Source: Proteles cristata cristata (Eukaryota > Chordata > Mammalia > Carnivora > Hyaenidae). Taken from it: a DNA stretch of 64,000 bases. Both the position numbers and the translations under genes were made by a program. The DNA lies in the NCBI GenBank assembly GCA_017311185.1, contig JAESUZ010003499.1, forward strand, positions 1,116,001 to 1,180,000. Direction: 5' to 3'. Below are positions 10,403 to 22,490 of the stretch, piece after piece; positions within the stretch are counted from its first letter, which is position 1; each line of letters opens with the position of its first letter. The notes under the pieces are model-generated. The model made no database searches, was not told the origin of the DNA, and saw only the letters and a list, made by a program, of their open reading frames with translations.

Positions 10403-12470
10403 ACTTCCAGAAGCGGAAAATTCCCACCGATCAAAGTAGGCATCTTGTCTTTCCAAATGACCAGCCCCAGGTCACTTCTCAGAAAAGGAACGCTGCTTGT
10501 TTATCACAAAGGAAAAATGGAATGAAGGGAGAGCCCATCTTATAGATGGACAAGCTGAGGCCCAGAAGGGCCCAAAGGACCCCTTCATTACCTGCCCCGT
10601 GGAGCCTGTGTCTGCTGTCACTGACAGAATGGCCTTATCAGCTCTGCTTTATAGCCCTCTGTGGCTGCCCACTGCTTGCTGGCCCAAACCCAAGCATAGC
10701 CTCCTGGCCTGTGTGGTCTTACATGGACCAGTCCCCCTTCCGCACCCCGGACGGACCACCGTCCTTCCTAGAAGGACCAGGTTCATCTCACTTCCGTCCC
10801 CTTGCACCTGCTGTTCTTTCTCCCTGGGGCCCGCCTCCACCTCCTGTTCACCTGGATTACACCTGCTCAACCTTCAATACTTCGGCATCACCTCCTCCCA
10901 GAAGGCCTCCTGCCTTGATGCCTCAAGTCCAGTAGGTGGAGCCTGTGAGCTCCCACAGCTGCCGGTCCCTTCCCCTCCCAGTCGCAGCCTCGCGGCACCG
11001 GCTTGTGACCCAGCTCACCCTCCCCTTTCTCAGACGCTCCGCCGGTCAGGGGGCTGCAGCCCAGGGGTGGGGGCCGGTGAGGGAGGGGTAGGCTACAGGG
11101 AGAACACTGCAGCCGCGTGCGTGTGGCGTGATCGGCGGCAGCCCCTCCGTCGTGGCGTGAACACCCAGGCGGTTCCCTGAGGCACCGAGATGAGAACCAG
11201 GGAGTTCCTGTCTATGACGCGCATCGGGCTTGTGTCTTCGCTGACGGCCGCGGCTGCGAGGTTCACACAGCCACGCAGATGGGGGGGTGGGAGGGGCCCA
11301 CCTGCCCTTCCGGGTACCCTCAGTTCTCAGAGCTCAAGGGGGGCACCTACCTGCACAGAGACACCAAAGGGCGCCCGGCATAAAAGTGCTCAGAATCAAG
11401 CAGAAACCTGGGCGACACCATCAGCCTCATTCCCAGCATGCACCTGGGCTGCAGCCTCGCTCAGGATACCTCCCCAGCCCCCTCTTCATGGTTCAGGGAA
11501 GCCAGGCCCCTCCTGGCCTGGGAGATGCCCCGCATCTGGGTATGTGGTCCTGGGGCCATTACGGCATTCATCACACCTGTCATCACCTGTCACCGTCGAT
11601 GCTTCTAGAAGGGGCGGGGCCGGGTGCCTGCCACGTCCCCAGCCCTTAACACAGGCCCTGGCCAGCAGCAGGTGCTCCATAAATAGGTGATGGCAAGTCC
11701 CAGCTGTACATGCACGCGCCCTTCCCCACCTCTGTTCACACTGTGTCTCCCCAACCTGGTCTCCAGGATACACCCTCCTGCCCTCCAGACTCCCTTCAAG
11801 GCCGCACACCCCCCAGGCCCCCCACGAAGCCCTCCCTGACAGGTGCCCTGCTCTGAGTTGCGTGGACCCAGCTCAGCCAGCTGCTCATTCATTCATTCAT
11901 TCGACAAAGAGCCCTGGGGTTCAGGGAGGGCCGGCTGCTGCAGGGGCAGAGAAAATGCTCTCGTCCTCAGGCTGTTCAGAGTGCAGGTGGCTTGTCTACA
12001 CCCAGCCCCTCTGGCCGGGTCCCTTAAAGGGCCATGTGCCGCTCCCCCGACCTCACTGCATGAGCACAGAGCCTTCTGGGAGGAGATTCGGTGGCTGTCA
12101 AATGAGCCGTGCTCCCCACAGTCGCCCAGCTCGCTGGGGGCTGGTCTTCACCCCTGTATGCCCACCACACTCACCCCTGCATGCCCACCACATGCGCGTG
12201 GGGCGCATGTCTGCTGGGGCCAGGGCAGGGCTCCAAGCAGCCTGCACCTGCACCCACCGATGGCCTCTCAGACCCTCACCTCCTTGCCGGAGCCTCGTCA
12301 CACCCCAGACCCGTGTAAGGAAGCCCCAGATGGAAAAACCAGCCTGGAGAATTTAGGAAGCAGGACAAACAGCACAGAGGAGAGACGGGGAGAATGTGCC
12401 GCCCCCATGAGTCCAAGGAACAAACCGGCTACTCCAGCACCGACGACTATCAGCCACTGAGCGCCTCCTG

Positions 12471-12506
12471 TGTGCCCCCCACACCTGTGTGCCCCCCACA
12501 CCTGTG
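12471..12506. repeat. Short tandem repeat, unit about 18 bases
   Basis: TGTGCCCCCCACACC occurs twice in tandem. A separate pair of about 22-base units (CCCCTGTATGCCCACCACA / CCCCTGCATGCCCACCACA) lies at 12151-12196. Confidence 0.85.
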
Positions 12507-14099
12507 TGCGCGAAACTCACTTGAAACTCCCAGCCCACCCTGAGCACCCTCTTCTGCGGAGGACAAAACTGAGACCCAGAGAGACGAGGCCCTGCCGTCC
12601 ACGGCCACCCAGCTGGTCAGGGCAGAGCGCGGACTTGACTTTGGACGCCGCAACCATGCTCCCGGCCGCCAAGGTGCTTTCGGTGTTTGGTTCCGAACTG
12701 TATTTCACTTGACTGCTCTCGAGAAACAGAGCTGCTGTGGCCATAAGCCGGTAAGACCCCTTGCTAGGCCAGGAGCCAGCTCGACCTGTGAGGACCCACC
12801 AAGGTCAAGGGCCCACAGGGGGGCACTGGGGCATGGCTGCCATGCCCCTCGCTTGTGGTGAGGACGCAGCTTTTCTCCCGGAGCGCCTGAACCCGGCTGC
12901 AGTCACACCTCTGCGCTCGGGGCTAACTGGGCCCAGGCAGGGGGGCGGGGGGGGAACGGGGGGCGAGCTAAGTGCCCTGCAGCATCTAGGAGTGTTCCAT
13001 CCACTCACTGTCCACTCCCCGCCAGCTTACCCCCCTGCTCCCCCGGAGGCGTCTGGCCCGGCCCTGTGTGGGACCCTGGCCCGCAGCCCCCCCACCCCCC
13101 CGGGAGCTGGGAAGCTGGGGCCAAGGCCAGGAGCGCTCACAGCTGTCCCGGCCACACATCAGAACCACAAACAAACACTGTTGCCTGGAAACGCCACCTC
13201 CCCCAGCATCCTGGGGCTCAGTCACAGGACCGGAGCCACCAGGAGGCTTCTGGCCACTGCTCTCAGCCCAGCCCTTTCATTTCTCAGACGGTAAGACTGA
13301 GGCCCAGAGGGGGAAGGGTCTTGCTCGCATTCACTCAATGAGGTGGGGGCAGGGCTGGGCCAGGATCCCCGGTCTCTTGCCGCGCGATGTCACTCCAGCC
13401 AGAGCCCGGTCTCCCTCCGGGCGCCCTTTCTCTCTGACGCTGCTGCGGCACGGGCCTGGGCGCACGAGATTGCTCACGAATCGTGCTGACGCCGGTTCTG
13501 AATCACGGCTCTGGCGGTCTTTTCACAAGCAGCAGGCCTCACAGGGTAAGAGGCACCATTCCCACCCTCGGACTCAGTTGTTTGCTTTGGGGGCACATTT
13601 CCCGACGAAATGACCCAGCAGATAAAGAGGAGCATTTGGGGGATGATGTTCCAACAGCCCATTTATTACCGCTGAAAACTGGCAACGGAGTGTGTGCCCC
13701 AAACAGAGGAAGAACTTAGCAACCATGAGAGCTGAGCGCCCTGGAATGTTCCTTTGCCCTTTACATGAAAACCAAGTGACGAGGGCCAGGATGAATCAAG
13801 AAAATGGGTAAACGGGGGGAAAAAAACCTATCAACGATGAAGGCAGAATAGAGGGTGCACGAAGTTTAATCCTAGTAAAGCGTCTACATGAACAAACTGG
13901 AAGAGGTTGTGGGCAGAAGTGAGTGGTTGAGGTTCAGTGAAACGCAAGCTCGTACCACTCTTGCTGTGAGGACTTACTTACAGAGGGCAGAGGAGCCTAG
14001 AATATTCTCTAGCCGCAGAGACAGCAGCGGCCGGCCTGACCTTGGCCCAGAAGCCTGATACAAATGCGTCAGCGCGTTCTCTTGACTGCGTGCACGGCC

Positions 14100-14240
14100 C
14101 CATGTGTTTGTGTCTGTGTCTGTGTGTGCTTACGTCTGTGCGCCTGCCCGTGCGTGTTCACGTCTGTGCTTATCTGTGTGCACATGTGTGTATGTTCACA
14201 TCTGCTCACATCTCTGTGCGCGTGCGTGTCTGTGTGTGTT
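14100..14240. repeat. TG-rich alternating purine-pyrimidine tract
   Basis: Irregular TGTG/TGCG/TCTG repeats over about 140 bases in the intron between exons 21 and 22. Confidence 0.85.
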
Positions 14241-15039
14241 AGGACCCAGCCGCGGGAGTCGGGAAGGTCAGGATCCCAGGATCCACACCCCATGTTCTGT
14301 GTTTCCCTCTCTGTGCGCTGGGCACGGTGCATCTCACCCCAGCCACCTCCAGGAGGGCTGGGAAAACGGGGCCATCCTGCCCACACAGAAATGGGGGAGG
14401 CCTCCGAGACCCCCCCACATCGCGGTCTGCAACCTGACCGCCCACAGCGCTACCGGGGTTACAGCTCTGCTGGCGACCGAACCACAGCCAGCGCTGAGAG
14501 CCCCTGGCCAATGACACACGAGGTCAGGAGAGACCGGCCCCCGGCCACCGTGGAGCACGTGCTGTCTCTTCGTCCCTGAGGACAGAGGAAGGAGCCAGGC
14601 AGTTCACCAGGCTCGGCCCACCCCAAACGGGAAGAAGAGGGTCTGGGCCCCGGAGGCCCACAAACACCTGTGAACATAAGTTCGGAAGCTTCCAGAAGGG
14701 CAGTCTGGAAGGTAGTGGAGCCTTGGGACTTCCCCCCTACCCTGGAAGAAGGAAGAGGGGAAAGGGCAGGGGAGAGAGGGAGCGGGCAGACGGCAGCCCC
14801 TTCCACACCCAGCACCACCACACTCCGCTCACTAGGTGCATATTTCCGGGGGTTTTTAAAGTCTCCACCTTCTGGCTGAATGGTCGTATGACTAAGGGCA
14901 GCTGTGCGACTGCGAGGAAGGCTCAGTTCTGGGGGGCGGGGGGTGAGGCTGTGGGAGCCGCAGGGAGGCCCACAGAGCCAGGCGGAGCCAGGGCCTGCGA
15001 ATGCCATCAAAGTTGCTGAGGTCACTCCCTGTCACCAGC

Positions 15040-15455
15040 AAGGGCAACAACAGAAACTTCCACTAACAGATGGAGGAACAGACAGAAGGTGCCTTTCCAC
15101 ACAAGGGAGCATCATTCGGCTGCAGACAAGAATGCAGTCCAGGTCCAATGCTGCAACGTGCTGAGTGCAAGGAACCAGACACCAAAAGCCACAGGTTACA
15201 CGATTCCATTTCTATGAAACGTCCGGAATAGATAAGCCCCCAAACAGAAAGCAGAGGAGGGGTTGCCATGGGCTGGGGGTGCCGAGGGGCAGGAATGGAG
15301 ACGGCTACCAGTGAGTGTGTGGTTTGGGGGCGGGGTGCTGGAAATGTCCTAAAAGTGGCTGTGGTGTGGTCGCACCCTCCTGAACACACCAAAACCCCGG
15401 AATTGTCCTGCATGTGAATTACATCTCGATAAAGCTTGTATATTTTTAAAAGTAG
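15040..15455 (+). mobile_element. Old LINE-1 3' fragment
   Basis: CCATTTCTATGAAACGTCCG and GGGGTTGCCATGGGCTGGGG, ending near ACATCTCGATAAAGCTTG, are typical of degraded LINE-1 3' ends. A SINE pair follows directly. Confidence 0.75.
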
Positions 15456-15461
15456 GTGAGA

Positions 15462-15671
15462 GGGGTGCCTGGGTGGCTCAGTCGGTTAAGTGTCTGACCA
15501 GCTCAGGTCATGATCTTGCGGTTCGTGGGTTCAAGCCCCACGTCGGGCTCTGTGCTAACAGTTGGCTCAGAGCCTGGAGCCTGTTTAGGATTCTGTGTCT
15601 CCCTCTCTCTGACCCTCCCCTGCTTACGCAGTCTATCTCTCTCAAAAATAAACATTAAAAAAAAAAAAAAG
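15462..15671 (+). mobile_element. Felid tRNA-derived SINE, first of a head-to-tail pair
   Basis: GGGGTGCCTGGGTGGCTCAG head and a short tail of pure A. It sits immediately after a LINE-1 3' end and is followed 14 bases later by a second SINE. Confidence 0.95.
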
Positions 15672-15684
15672 CAGGTAAGACTAT

Positions 15685-15890
15685 GGGGTGCTCGGGTGGC
15701 TCAGTCAGTTAAGCATCTGAATCTCAATTTCGGCTCAGGTCACAATCTCACAGTTCATGGGATCAAGCCCCGCATCTGGCTCCTCGCTGAGCATGGAGCC
15801 TGTTTGGGATTCTCCCTCTCTCTCTTCCCCTCCCCTGCTCATGCTCTCTTTGTCTCAAAATAAATAAATACATATATATTTTTTAAAAAG
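15685..15890 (+). mobile_element. Felid tRNA-derived SINE, second of a pair
   Basis: GGGGTGCTCGGGTGGCTCAG head and a diverged body with a shortened region after the B box (CTCGCTGAGCATGGAGCC). The tail is AATAAATAAATACATATATA. Probably older than its neighbour. Confidence 0.93.
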
Positions 15891-17304
15891 CTAGAAATGA
15901 GGCCTTAGTGAATAGCAGCAGCAATAAAACGGTATCAGAGGGAGCCGCTCTCCAGCACCTAATGATACACTAAGCATCGCGCATCCCTGCCGGATCGCAA
16001 ACAGTGAGCGCTATTTAAACAACGTCCGCTTTACAGGTGGAGAAGCAGGGGAGAGGAGGAGGCAGCCCAGCCGGTGCGTGACTAATGTGACAGCAGCTGT
16101 CGCAGGGGGGTCCTCAGCCAGGTGGGATGAGCTCCGGTCTCAGCTCCTCACCCAGCCCCAGCCCCCAGCCCTCCCCCTCCCCCTCCCCCTCCCAGGCATC
16201 TTTTCGTCCTCATTTAGATAAACTCCTGGAATCTCGTAAACCTCCGGGGACCGCTGTCAGCCAGCAAGAAGCGGGGAGCACAGGGGAGCAGGAAGGGAAC
16301 AGGGCTCGGGATTGCACAAGCGGCTCCCACAATTTATGGCTCCCGGCTGGCCTATTAACACATCGCAACGAGGAGGGGTGAACAAATGGGTACTTTGGCT
16401 CCTCCATCCAGCCATGAGCCATAAATAAACAAGCGCCCGGCTGGCCGCCGCCTCCCCAGAGACAGGGGGCTCCCCCGGCCCCCCATCCCCAATCCCATGA
16501 CACGCAGCGGCAGGGACACCACGGCCAGGCACGGGCCCCCAGCCGCCTTCAGGGGTGTGGGCTGCAAGGTCTGGAAGGGCTCGCCACACAGATGTCCTGA
16601 GATGCACAGACACACGTGTGGGTGTCAGCAGGGTGCAGGGGGGGCGGGCGGTGAGACCTTCTGGGTCTGGAACTTCTCAAAGACCTTGCCAGGACTGATG
16701 TCACTGACCAGCGCCTCCCCCGCCCTGGGCTCAAAAGTCAAGAGCCCCGGGAGTCTCCAGGCCCTTCTTGTCTGGAAACACCATCTCCCCGGGGCCTGCC
16801 TGGGGGGTGGGGAGGGACGGCCTCCCTCTCTGCCCACTCTCTGCATCCCAATGGTGGGAGAGAAGCTGAGTCAGAGAGCCCAGCCGCCAGACACCTGGTC
16901 TGAGGGGCGGACGAGGAGGCGGCACGTGACAGGTGGGACGCCATCCAGCAGGGGGTGGCTCTTTTCTGGCTGGGTGACCACGAGCGGTTCACCCCGCCGC
17001 ACTGAGCCTCAGTCGGCTCGGATAACAAGTGCAGATTAAAGGAAATTCCACACGCAGCCCCCGGCGGCCGGTGCATGAAGCGCTGGGCACGTGACCTTCA
17101 GAGGGGTCTCACCCTGGGCATCTGTGCTCTCTCAGGGACCCCCTGACAGGCTTCAGGGAGGTCATGGACAAAAGCACTACATGTGAACTTGAATACGCAC
17201 CCCGCCCCGGGGTGACACTGGCTGGGTCACCAGCCACCGTGGACAGTTCCCTCAAACCCCAAGGTCTGCCCATTTCCAGGTCCAAGGGCACTTGATCGGG
17301 TTAC

Positions 17305-17470
17305 CTGTCGGTGGTGGGGGGCACAGGGCGGAGGTCCTTGGTCCAGGTGACCAGCGGGGCTGGGGAGCCCCGGGCCTCGCAGTCCAGGGTCACCTCATCA
17401 CCAGCCTTGGCCGTGACTCTCAGAGGCTCGTCTGCATCACGTGACCCATTCACACGGATCCTGGGTTCAG
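17305..17470 (-). CDS. HMCN2: HMCN2 window exon 21: Ig8, first half
   Basis: A 166-base exon (phase 1 to 2) encoding (T)[20 protein letters not shown], then [34 protein letters not shown]. It holds the first Cys (TLDCEA), the core Trp (VTWTK) and one NGS glycosylation site. The acceptor is CAACAG and the donor ACAG/GTAACC. A 9.3-kb intron, the longest in the window, follows. Confidence 0.95.
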
Positions 17471-19140
17471 CTGTTGGCGGAAGCACACAGGAGACTGTGA
17501 GGCGGGCAGGAAGCCGCTGCACGGAGACCACAGGGGACCAGGATGGCCGTCCCAGGAAGCGGAGGTGGCACTGCCACCCCGGGAGGTGCAGACGGTGGGC
17601 GGGCTCTGCCCTAAGGAGAGAGTGCAGGGGCGGGGGCGGCCCCCCAGTCCCGGCCTCCACCTCTCCACCAGCCTCCCTCTGAGCGCTCGGCTTCCTTTGA
17701 TGACCCGGACACGGTCACTCCTGCTTCAGCGTCTCCTACCTGCTAGCTTCTCCTCACCCTGCTGTCCCTTCCCCACGGACATTCTGGTAGCTTCTGTCTC
17801 ATCTTGTGTCCCTTCTCCCCCAGGCGTATTCTCGGGGTATCAACCACCAGCTGGTGCACAGCATCCCTCCGGCCTTCTCAAACTCCGAGCGGGGGTTTAT
17901 AACAACGCGTGCACATCACCGCTTTCTTGTATCAAGCTCAAGGCTCCTAATGACAGAGATTACCCTGTCCCCCCTACATTTACCCCTCCCTACACCCCCT
18001 ACATTTCTAGCCAGCCGCTCGGACACTGACAGCACCAGTACATGTCTAAGCAATACTAACTAAGCTAGATGGGCGCCCGGGGGGCTCAGTCGGTTGGGCG
18101 TCTGACTTTGGCTCAGGTCATGATCTCACAGTTTGTGAGTTCGAGCCCCGCGTCGGGCTTTGTGCTGACAGCTCAGAGCCTGGAGCCTGCTTCCGATTCT
18201 GTGTCTCCCTCTCTCTCTGCCTCTTCCCTGCTCACGATCTATGTCTCAAAAATAAATAAACATTAAAAAAAATTTTTTTAAATAATTAAGCTAGCCAGCT
18301 GGAGACATCCAGACAGACCTATGCAGCCCTCACGCGTTCCCTGATACATTTGTTTAGAGAGAAAATCCCCCCTTTACGAAAGAAATTTTTTTGCAGTATG
18401 TAAGTACTGGTTGTAAGAGGATACATAGAAAAACTCGGCTGTGCATTTGCTCGTTCATGCCAGGCAGTTCCTGAGTGCCCAGCTCCGTGTGAATGCGGGG
18501 AAGCAGCAGCGAAGGAGACAGAGGCTGCCCCATCCTCACAGCATTAGGGCCCGCAGGGAACACTGGTACCAAACAGCTCAGCACACAATTAATTATCTAA
18601 TCATAGTTACAAAGGGGACATTCCAGAGAGTCTACGGCAAAGTGACTTGACCCAGTGCAAGGAGTCAGAAAGCAGATATCTGACCAATGGGAGAAGCCAG
18701 CGGGCCCAAGGCGGGAAGGGAATTCCAAAGAAGGAGCTGTTTGTTCAAAGGCCCTGAGGCAGGAAGGACCATTTAAGAAACTGAATGGAGGCCAGAGGGC
18801 GGGGCACAGAGAGTCAGGGGGAGAATGGCGGGTAAGGGGGCTGCCAAGGTGGGAGGGGTCCAGTGTAGGGCCAGTGTTTTTCCAAGGCTTGTGAATATGA
18901 CGGCTTCCCACCACCAGCTTACAAAGGGCTGAGTAGAGCTGCTCTTAGAGCATGCACACACGGCGGAGGGCAGTGCGCTGGGCGAGGGCAGCTTTGGTCT
19001 ACGTGCCCTGCGGACGGGAAGAATTGCGAGGCAGGACTGACGGGGGTGGGGGGGCAAGGAGGGTCCATGTAAGGTCAGCTTGCCCCTGCCTTCATGCCTG
19101 CTAAGCCCCTCTCCCAGGACAGGGGGTGGCCGTCACTCAC
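17471..19140 (-). other. HMCN2: HMCN2 intron between window exons 20 and 21
   Basis: A 1.7-kb intron with one plus SINE at 18069-18285. The rest is unassigned. Confidence 0.8.
18069..18285 (+). mobile_element. Felid tRNA-derived SINE
   Basis: Complete head, B box GAGTTCGAGCCCCGCG and tail AATAAATAAACATT. A target-site duplication TAAGCTAG flanks it (18061 and about 18287). Confidence 0.96.
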
Positions 19141-19300
19141 TGTTGACAGAAAGCCGCATCTCCTGGCTGGAGAAGCCCACGGCGTTGGTGGCCGTGCAGA
19201 CGTAAGCCCCCGCGTCCTGGGCAGACGGCCGGGCGATGACCAGGGTGCCGTCCTGGCTCACGTTGTAGTGGGGACCCATGGAGGTCAGGGCATTGGATTC
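19141..19300 (-). CDS. HMCN2: HMCN2 window exon 20: Ig7, second half
   Basis: A 160-base exon (phase 0 to 1) encoding [20 protein letters not shown], then [33 protein letters not shown]. It holds the second Cys (GAYVCTATN) and one NVS glycosylation site. The intron separating it from exon 19 is only 112 bases. The acceptor is CTGCAG and the donor AACA/GTGAGT. Confidence 0.96.
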
Positions 19301-19412
19301 CTGCAGTAGAGTTGGCAAAGCTCATGCCCCGTGGCGATTTGCATAAATCCCCTCCCATGATGCACTGGGCCCACCCCCTCTGCTTACCCTTAGGATAACA
19401 GGCTCCTCCTAC

Positions 19413-19525
19413 CTTGGTCCAGGTGATGGTGGGGGTGGGGACTCCTGAGGCCACACAGGGGAGGGAGGCAGGAACCCCTTCATTGGTGACATGGTGGGTG
19501 GCCATGGGCTGGATTCTAGGGGGTA
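19413..19525 (-). CDS. HMCN2: HMCN2 window exon 19: Ig7, first half
   Basis: A 113-base exon (phase 1 to 0) encoding [20 protein letters not shown], then [18 protein letters not shown]. It holds the first Cys and the Trp of Ig7. The acceptor is TTTTTGAAAG, with an unusual AAAG end. A plus-strand SINE starts only about 24 bases upstream of it in transcript sense, so the intron's 3' end is partly made of SINE. The alternative CCCTAG inside the exon would break the frame. The donor is AAG/GTAGGA. Confidence 0.92.
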
Positions 19526-19548
19526 CTTTCAAAAACAAACCAATTTTT

Positions 19549-19748
19549 AGGGGCACCTGGGTGGCTGTGGTTGAACAACCGACTTCAGTTCAGGTCATGA
19601 TCTCACAGTTGGTGGGTTTGCGCCCCATACTGGGCTTTATGCTGGCAGCCCAGAGCCTGCTTTGGATTCTCTGTCTCTCTGTCTCTCTCTCTGCACCCCC
19701 CTCACTCAAGCTCTCTCAAAAACAAACATTTTTAAAAATACTTAAAAA
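19549..19748 (+). mobile_element. Felid tRNA-derived SINE next to the exon 19 acceptor
   Basis: AGGGGCACCTGGGTGGCTG head with an internal shortening, then CAGGTCATGATCTCACAG and a CT-rich middle. Its head starts about 24 bases upstream (in transcript sense) of the exon 19 acceptor, so it forms the end of that intron. Confidence 0.93.
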
Positions 19749-19762
19749 GGAGTAAAAGTCTG

Positions 19763-19972
19763 AGGCGCCTGGACAGCTCAGTCGGTTGAGTGTCTGGCTC
19801 TCAGGTCATGACCCCAGGGTCATGGGATCGAGCCCCGTGTCAGGCTCTGAGCTGACTGTGGAGCCTGCTGGGATATTCTCTCTCACCCTCCAGCCTCGCT
19901 CACTCGCTCTCTCCGAAATAAAAAATACACAATCTAAAAAAAAAAAAAACTAAAAATAAATAAAAAGAAGTC
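19763..19972 (+). mobile_element. Felid tRNA-derived SINE, diverged, second of a pair
   Basis: AGGCGCCTGGACAGCTCAG head, GGGATCGAGCCCCGTG B box and an A-rich tail with AATAAATAAAAAG. It lies between another SINE and a LINE-1 fragment. Confidence 0.88.
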
Positions 19973-20295
19973 AGCGTCTGATACATACTATTAACACAGA
20001 GGAACCCTGAAAACATTACGCAAATGAAATTAGCCAGACACCAGAGACAAATTCTATATGATGCCACTTACAGGGGTCTGGAGACATGGCAAATTCAGAG
20101 ACAGAAGGTAGAGTGGCGGCTGCCAGGGGCTGGGCGACAGGGAAATGGGGAGCTAGTTAGTGTTCAACGGGGCAGAACCTCACGTTAGGACGATGGAAAA
20201 GCTCTGGAGGCAGATGGTTGTGATGGCCACGTTGTAACTGGAGGCTTTAAGGATGTAAGTTTTATGTATATTCTATCAGAATTTTAAAAAATTAC
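19973..20295 (+). mobile_element. Old LINE-1 3' fragment
   Basis: TATGATGCCACTTACAGGG, GGCGGCTGCCAGGGGCTGG and an ending TTCTATCAGAATTTTAAAAA fit the same LINE-1 3' family as 15040-15455. Confidence 0.75.
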
Positions 20296-21245
20296 TTCAA
20301 CAAAAGCACACAAGGGGCACAGTATCTACAGCCACCACTTTAAGGAATTCATGCCCCGGACAGAGGGCAGCCTGTGCCTGGGAACCAGCTGTGCCGTTTC
20401 TTTGCTCTGGGACTTTGGATCCACCACTTAATCTTCTGGTCCCCACATTCCCTCATCAGCAAAAAAGCTCATTAACTCCAATTCCCTGCCTGCTCTCCAG
20501 AGATGGACAGATGAGAAATGGCAGAAAATAGTATTCACAGAACACAGTGAACTGTAAAACAAGTGCCAAATCCATTCTGGGCACCATCCAGATGTGCAGG
20601 GTGGGAGGTGCGGGGAGAGAAACCGGGTGTGGACAGGCCGGGAGGGGAAGCCAGAAGCCAAGGGCTCTCTCTGCCAGGAACATGGAGACCCACCCGTTAG
20701 GGAGGAAAATGCCCTTCTAGACCCTCCCAGGCGGCCAAAGCCTGCAAGTCCATGACTACTGTTGAATGGAAGTGAAGTGGCCCGAGAGGCCAAGCTTGGT
20801 GGCGCCCAGAGCCAGCCCCAGGGGGAGGCTGTGCTCGCAGAGGAAGGCAGCCTCGGCTGATCCTGAGATCCTCCGGAGTTACTTGCCTTTCTGAGCCTCA
20901 CTTCACAACGGGGAGCCTTTTAAACCCACCTCCTGAGTAGTTATGAAAATTAAGGGAAACCCACACAGAGCCTCGCTCAGGTCTGGCACATGACGCACTC
21001 CCAGGCTTTGATCACTACTATCCGTTGGAGTTATGAGGAGGCAAGATACCTTCAAGACCCAGCCTCCTTTGGAACTTTGGTTTCCCTCTAGAAAATGGGG
21101 AACAATGCGTTCTTCCTGCTCATCCTCGGGGGAGAGGTTGTAAAACAAATGTAAAAAAAGAAGATTATTAACATACTTGGTAAATGACAAGATATAACCA
21201 AACTTAGTTTAAACCTCTCATCTTCTATGATAAAGAATGGTCGTG

Positions 21246-21461
21246 GGACACCCGGGGTGGGGGGGCGGGCGGAGTCTGGCTGCGGCTCCTGTCATGATCT
21301 CATGCTCCAAAAATTCGGGCGGGCCCCCCATCAGGCTCTCCACTGTCAGAGCTCACTCAGATCCTCTGTCTCCCCCTCTCTCTCCGCCCCTCCCCTGGGC
21401 GCTCTCTCTCTCTCTCTCTCTCAAAAATAAGCAAACGTGAAACAAACAAACAAAAAAAGAA
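21246..21461 (+). mobile_element. Degraded felid tRNA-derived SINE
   Basis: The head is badly mutated (CACCCGGGGTGG), but TGTCATGATCTCATG, the GCCCCCCATCAGGCTCTCCA segment, the CT tract and the tail CAAAAATAAGCAAAC identify it. Confidence 0.82.
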
Positions 21462-21799
21462 CAGTGGTACCTGGATGGGTGGGTGAAGGGAACAGGACTC
21501 TCCAGCACTGCGGGTGGGAAGGTGATTGGGTAAAATACAGTAACAGCCCTAAAAATGGGCAATCAGTGAAAACTCAATTTTACATGAATGAGTTTGTCCT
21601 AAGGAAGGTATCGGGCATGTAGGCAAAGGTGGAAAACAGCCGTTAGCCCAGGGTGTTCACGGTGGTGAGAAGCCGGACATGAGGGGGCAGGTGAGATGCT
21701 CATGGTTCTCCAAAGAACACATCGTCTTAAACTGAACCTTCCGACTAGTTATTCACAGAATACAACGCAGTCTATTGTCAAAACAAACACGCAGGAACA

Positions 21800-21990
21800 C
21801 AATGTAAATATTTCTGCGTATATGCATATGAAGACTATAGATAGATGGATAGAACTGTAGTTATGTAAAGAATTTATATACAATGTATATAAAGGATGCA
21901 TATATTACGTAAACATATTTACACATAATGTATGTAAAGTTACATATAATTTATGTCACATAGCACTCATTACATAGATGGTGTGTATAT
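21800..21990. repeat. AT-rich low-complexity tract
   Basis: ATGTATATAAAG, TAAACATATTTAC and similar motifs, in sharp contrast to GC-rich flanks. No family assigned. Confidence 0.7.
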
Positions 21991-22144
21991 ATGTGTAAGC
22001 TCACACGTGTGTAAAGCATGAAAGATACACACCCAAATGTAGCAGTATTCTGGTTCTTCTTAGATTTTGGTGTTATGGGAGTGTTGCCTTTTACTTGTCC
22101 AACCTCTAAATTACCTCCAGGGAAAATGCACTGTTTGTGCAATT

Positions 22145-22389
22145 TTTTAAAAGTTTATTCATTTATTTAATTTAAAAAAATCTTTATTTAATTTTAAGAG
22201 ACAGAGAGAAACAAAGCACAAGCAGGGGAGGCGCAGAGAGAGAGGGAGACATAGAATCGGAAGCAGGCTCCAGGCTCCGAGCTGTCAGCAGAGAGCCTGA
22301 CGCGGGGCTCAAACCCGCGAACCGTGAGATCATGACCTGAGTCGAAGTCGGATGCTCAGCTGACTGAGCCCCACCCTGCCGGGCGCCCC
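22145..22389 (-). mobile_element. Felid tRNA-derived SINE, sense to HMCN2
   Basis: Reverse-complement SINE ending GGGCGCCCC. A near-perfect duplication TTGTGCA(A/G)TT flanks it at 22135-22144 and 22390-22399. It lies about 100 bases downstream of the exon 18 donor. Confidence 0.95.
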
Positions 22390-22490
22390 TTGTGCAGTTG
22401 TTCTTAACACAGGTGTTGAAGATCAAGTTCTCCTCGTGCGTCTCCCCGTCCCATCACCCCCCCACCCCTACCCCCCACTCCAGGACTCAC

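Larger units (their letters stand above)
8011..17304 (-). other. HMCN2: HMCN2 intron between window exons 21 and 22 (9.3 kb)
   Basis: The longest complete intron here. It holds MIR copies (8225-8410, 8880-9160, 9265-9440, 9885-10030), SINEs (9527, 10185, 15462, 15685), a TG-rich tract (14100-14240) and a LINE-1 3' piece (15040-15455). 10620-12140 and 13400-14040 show no recognised element. The reading phases of the flanking exons fit each other directly. Confidence 0.8.
19526..22490 (-). other. HMCN2: HMCN2 intron between window exons 18 and 19
   Basis: A 3.0-kb intron, largely repeat: SINEs at 19549, 19763, 21246 and 22145, a LINE-1 3' piece at 19973-20295 and a MIR at about 20360-20480. 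An AT-rich low-complexity stretch lies at 21800-21990. Confidence 0.8.
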
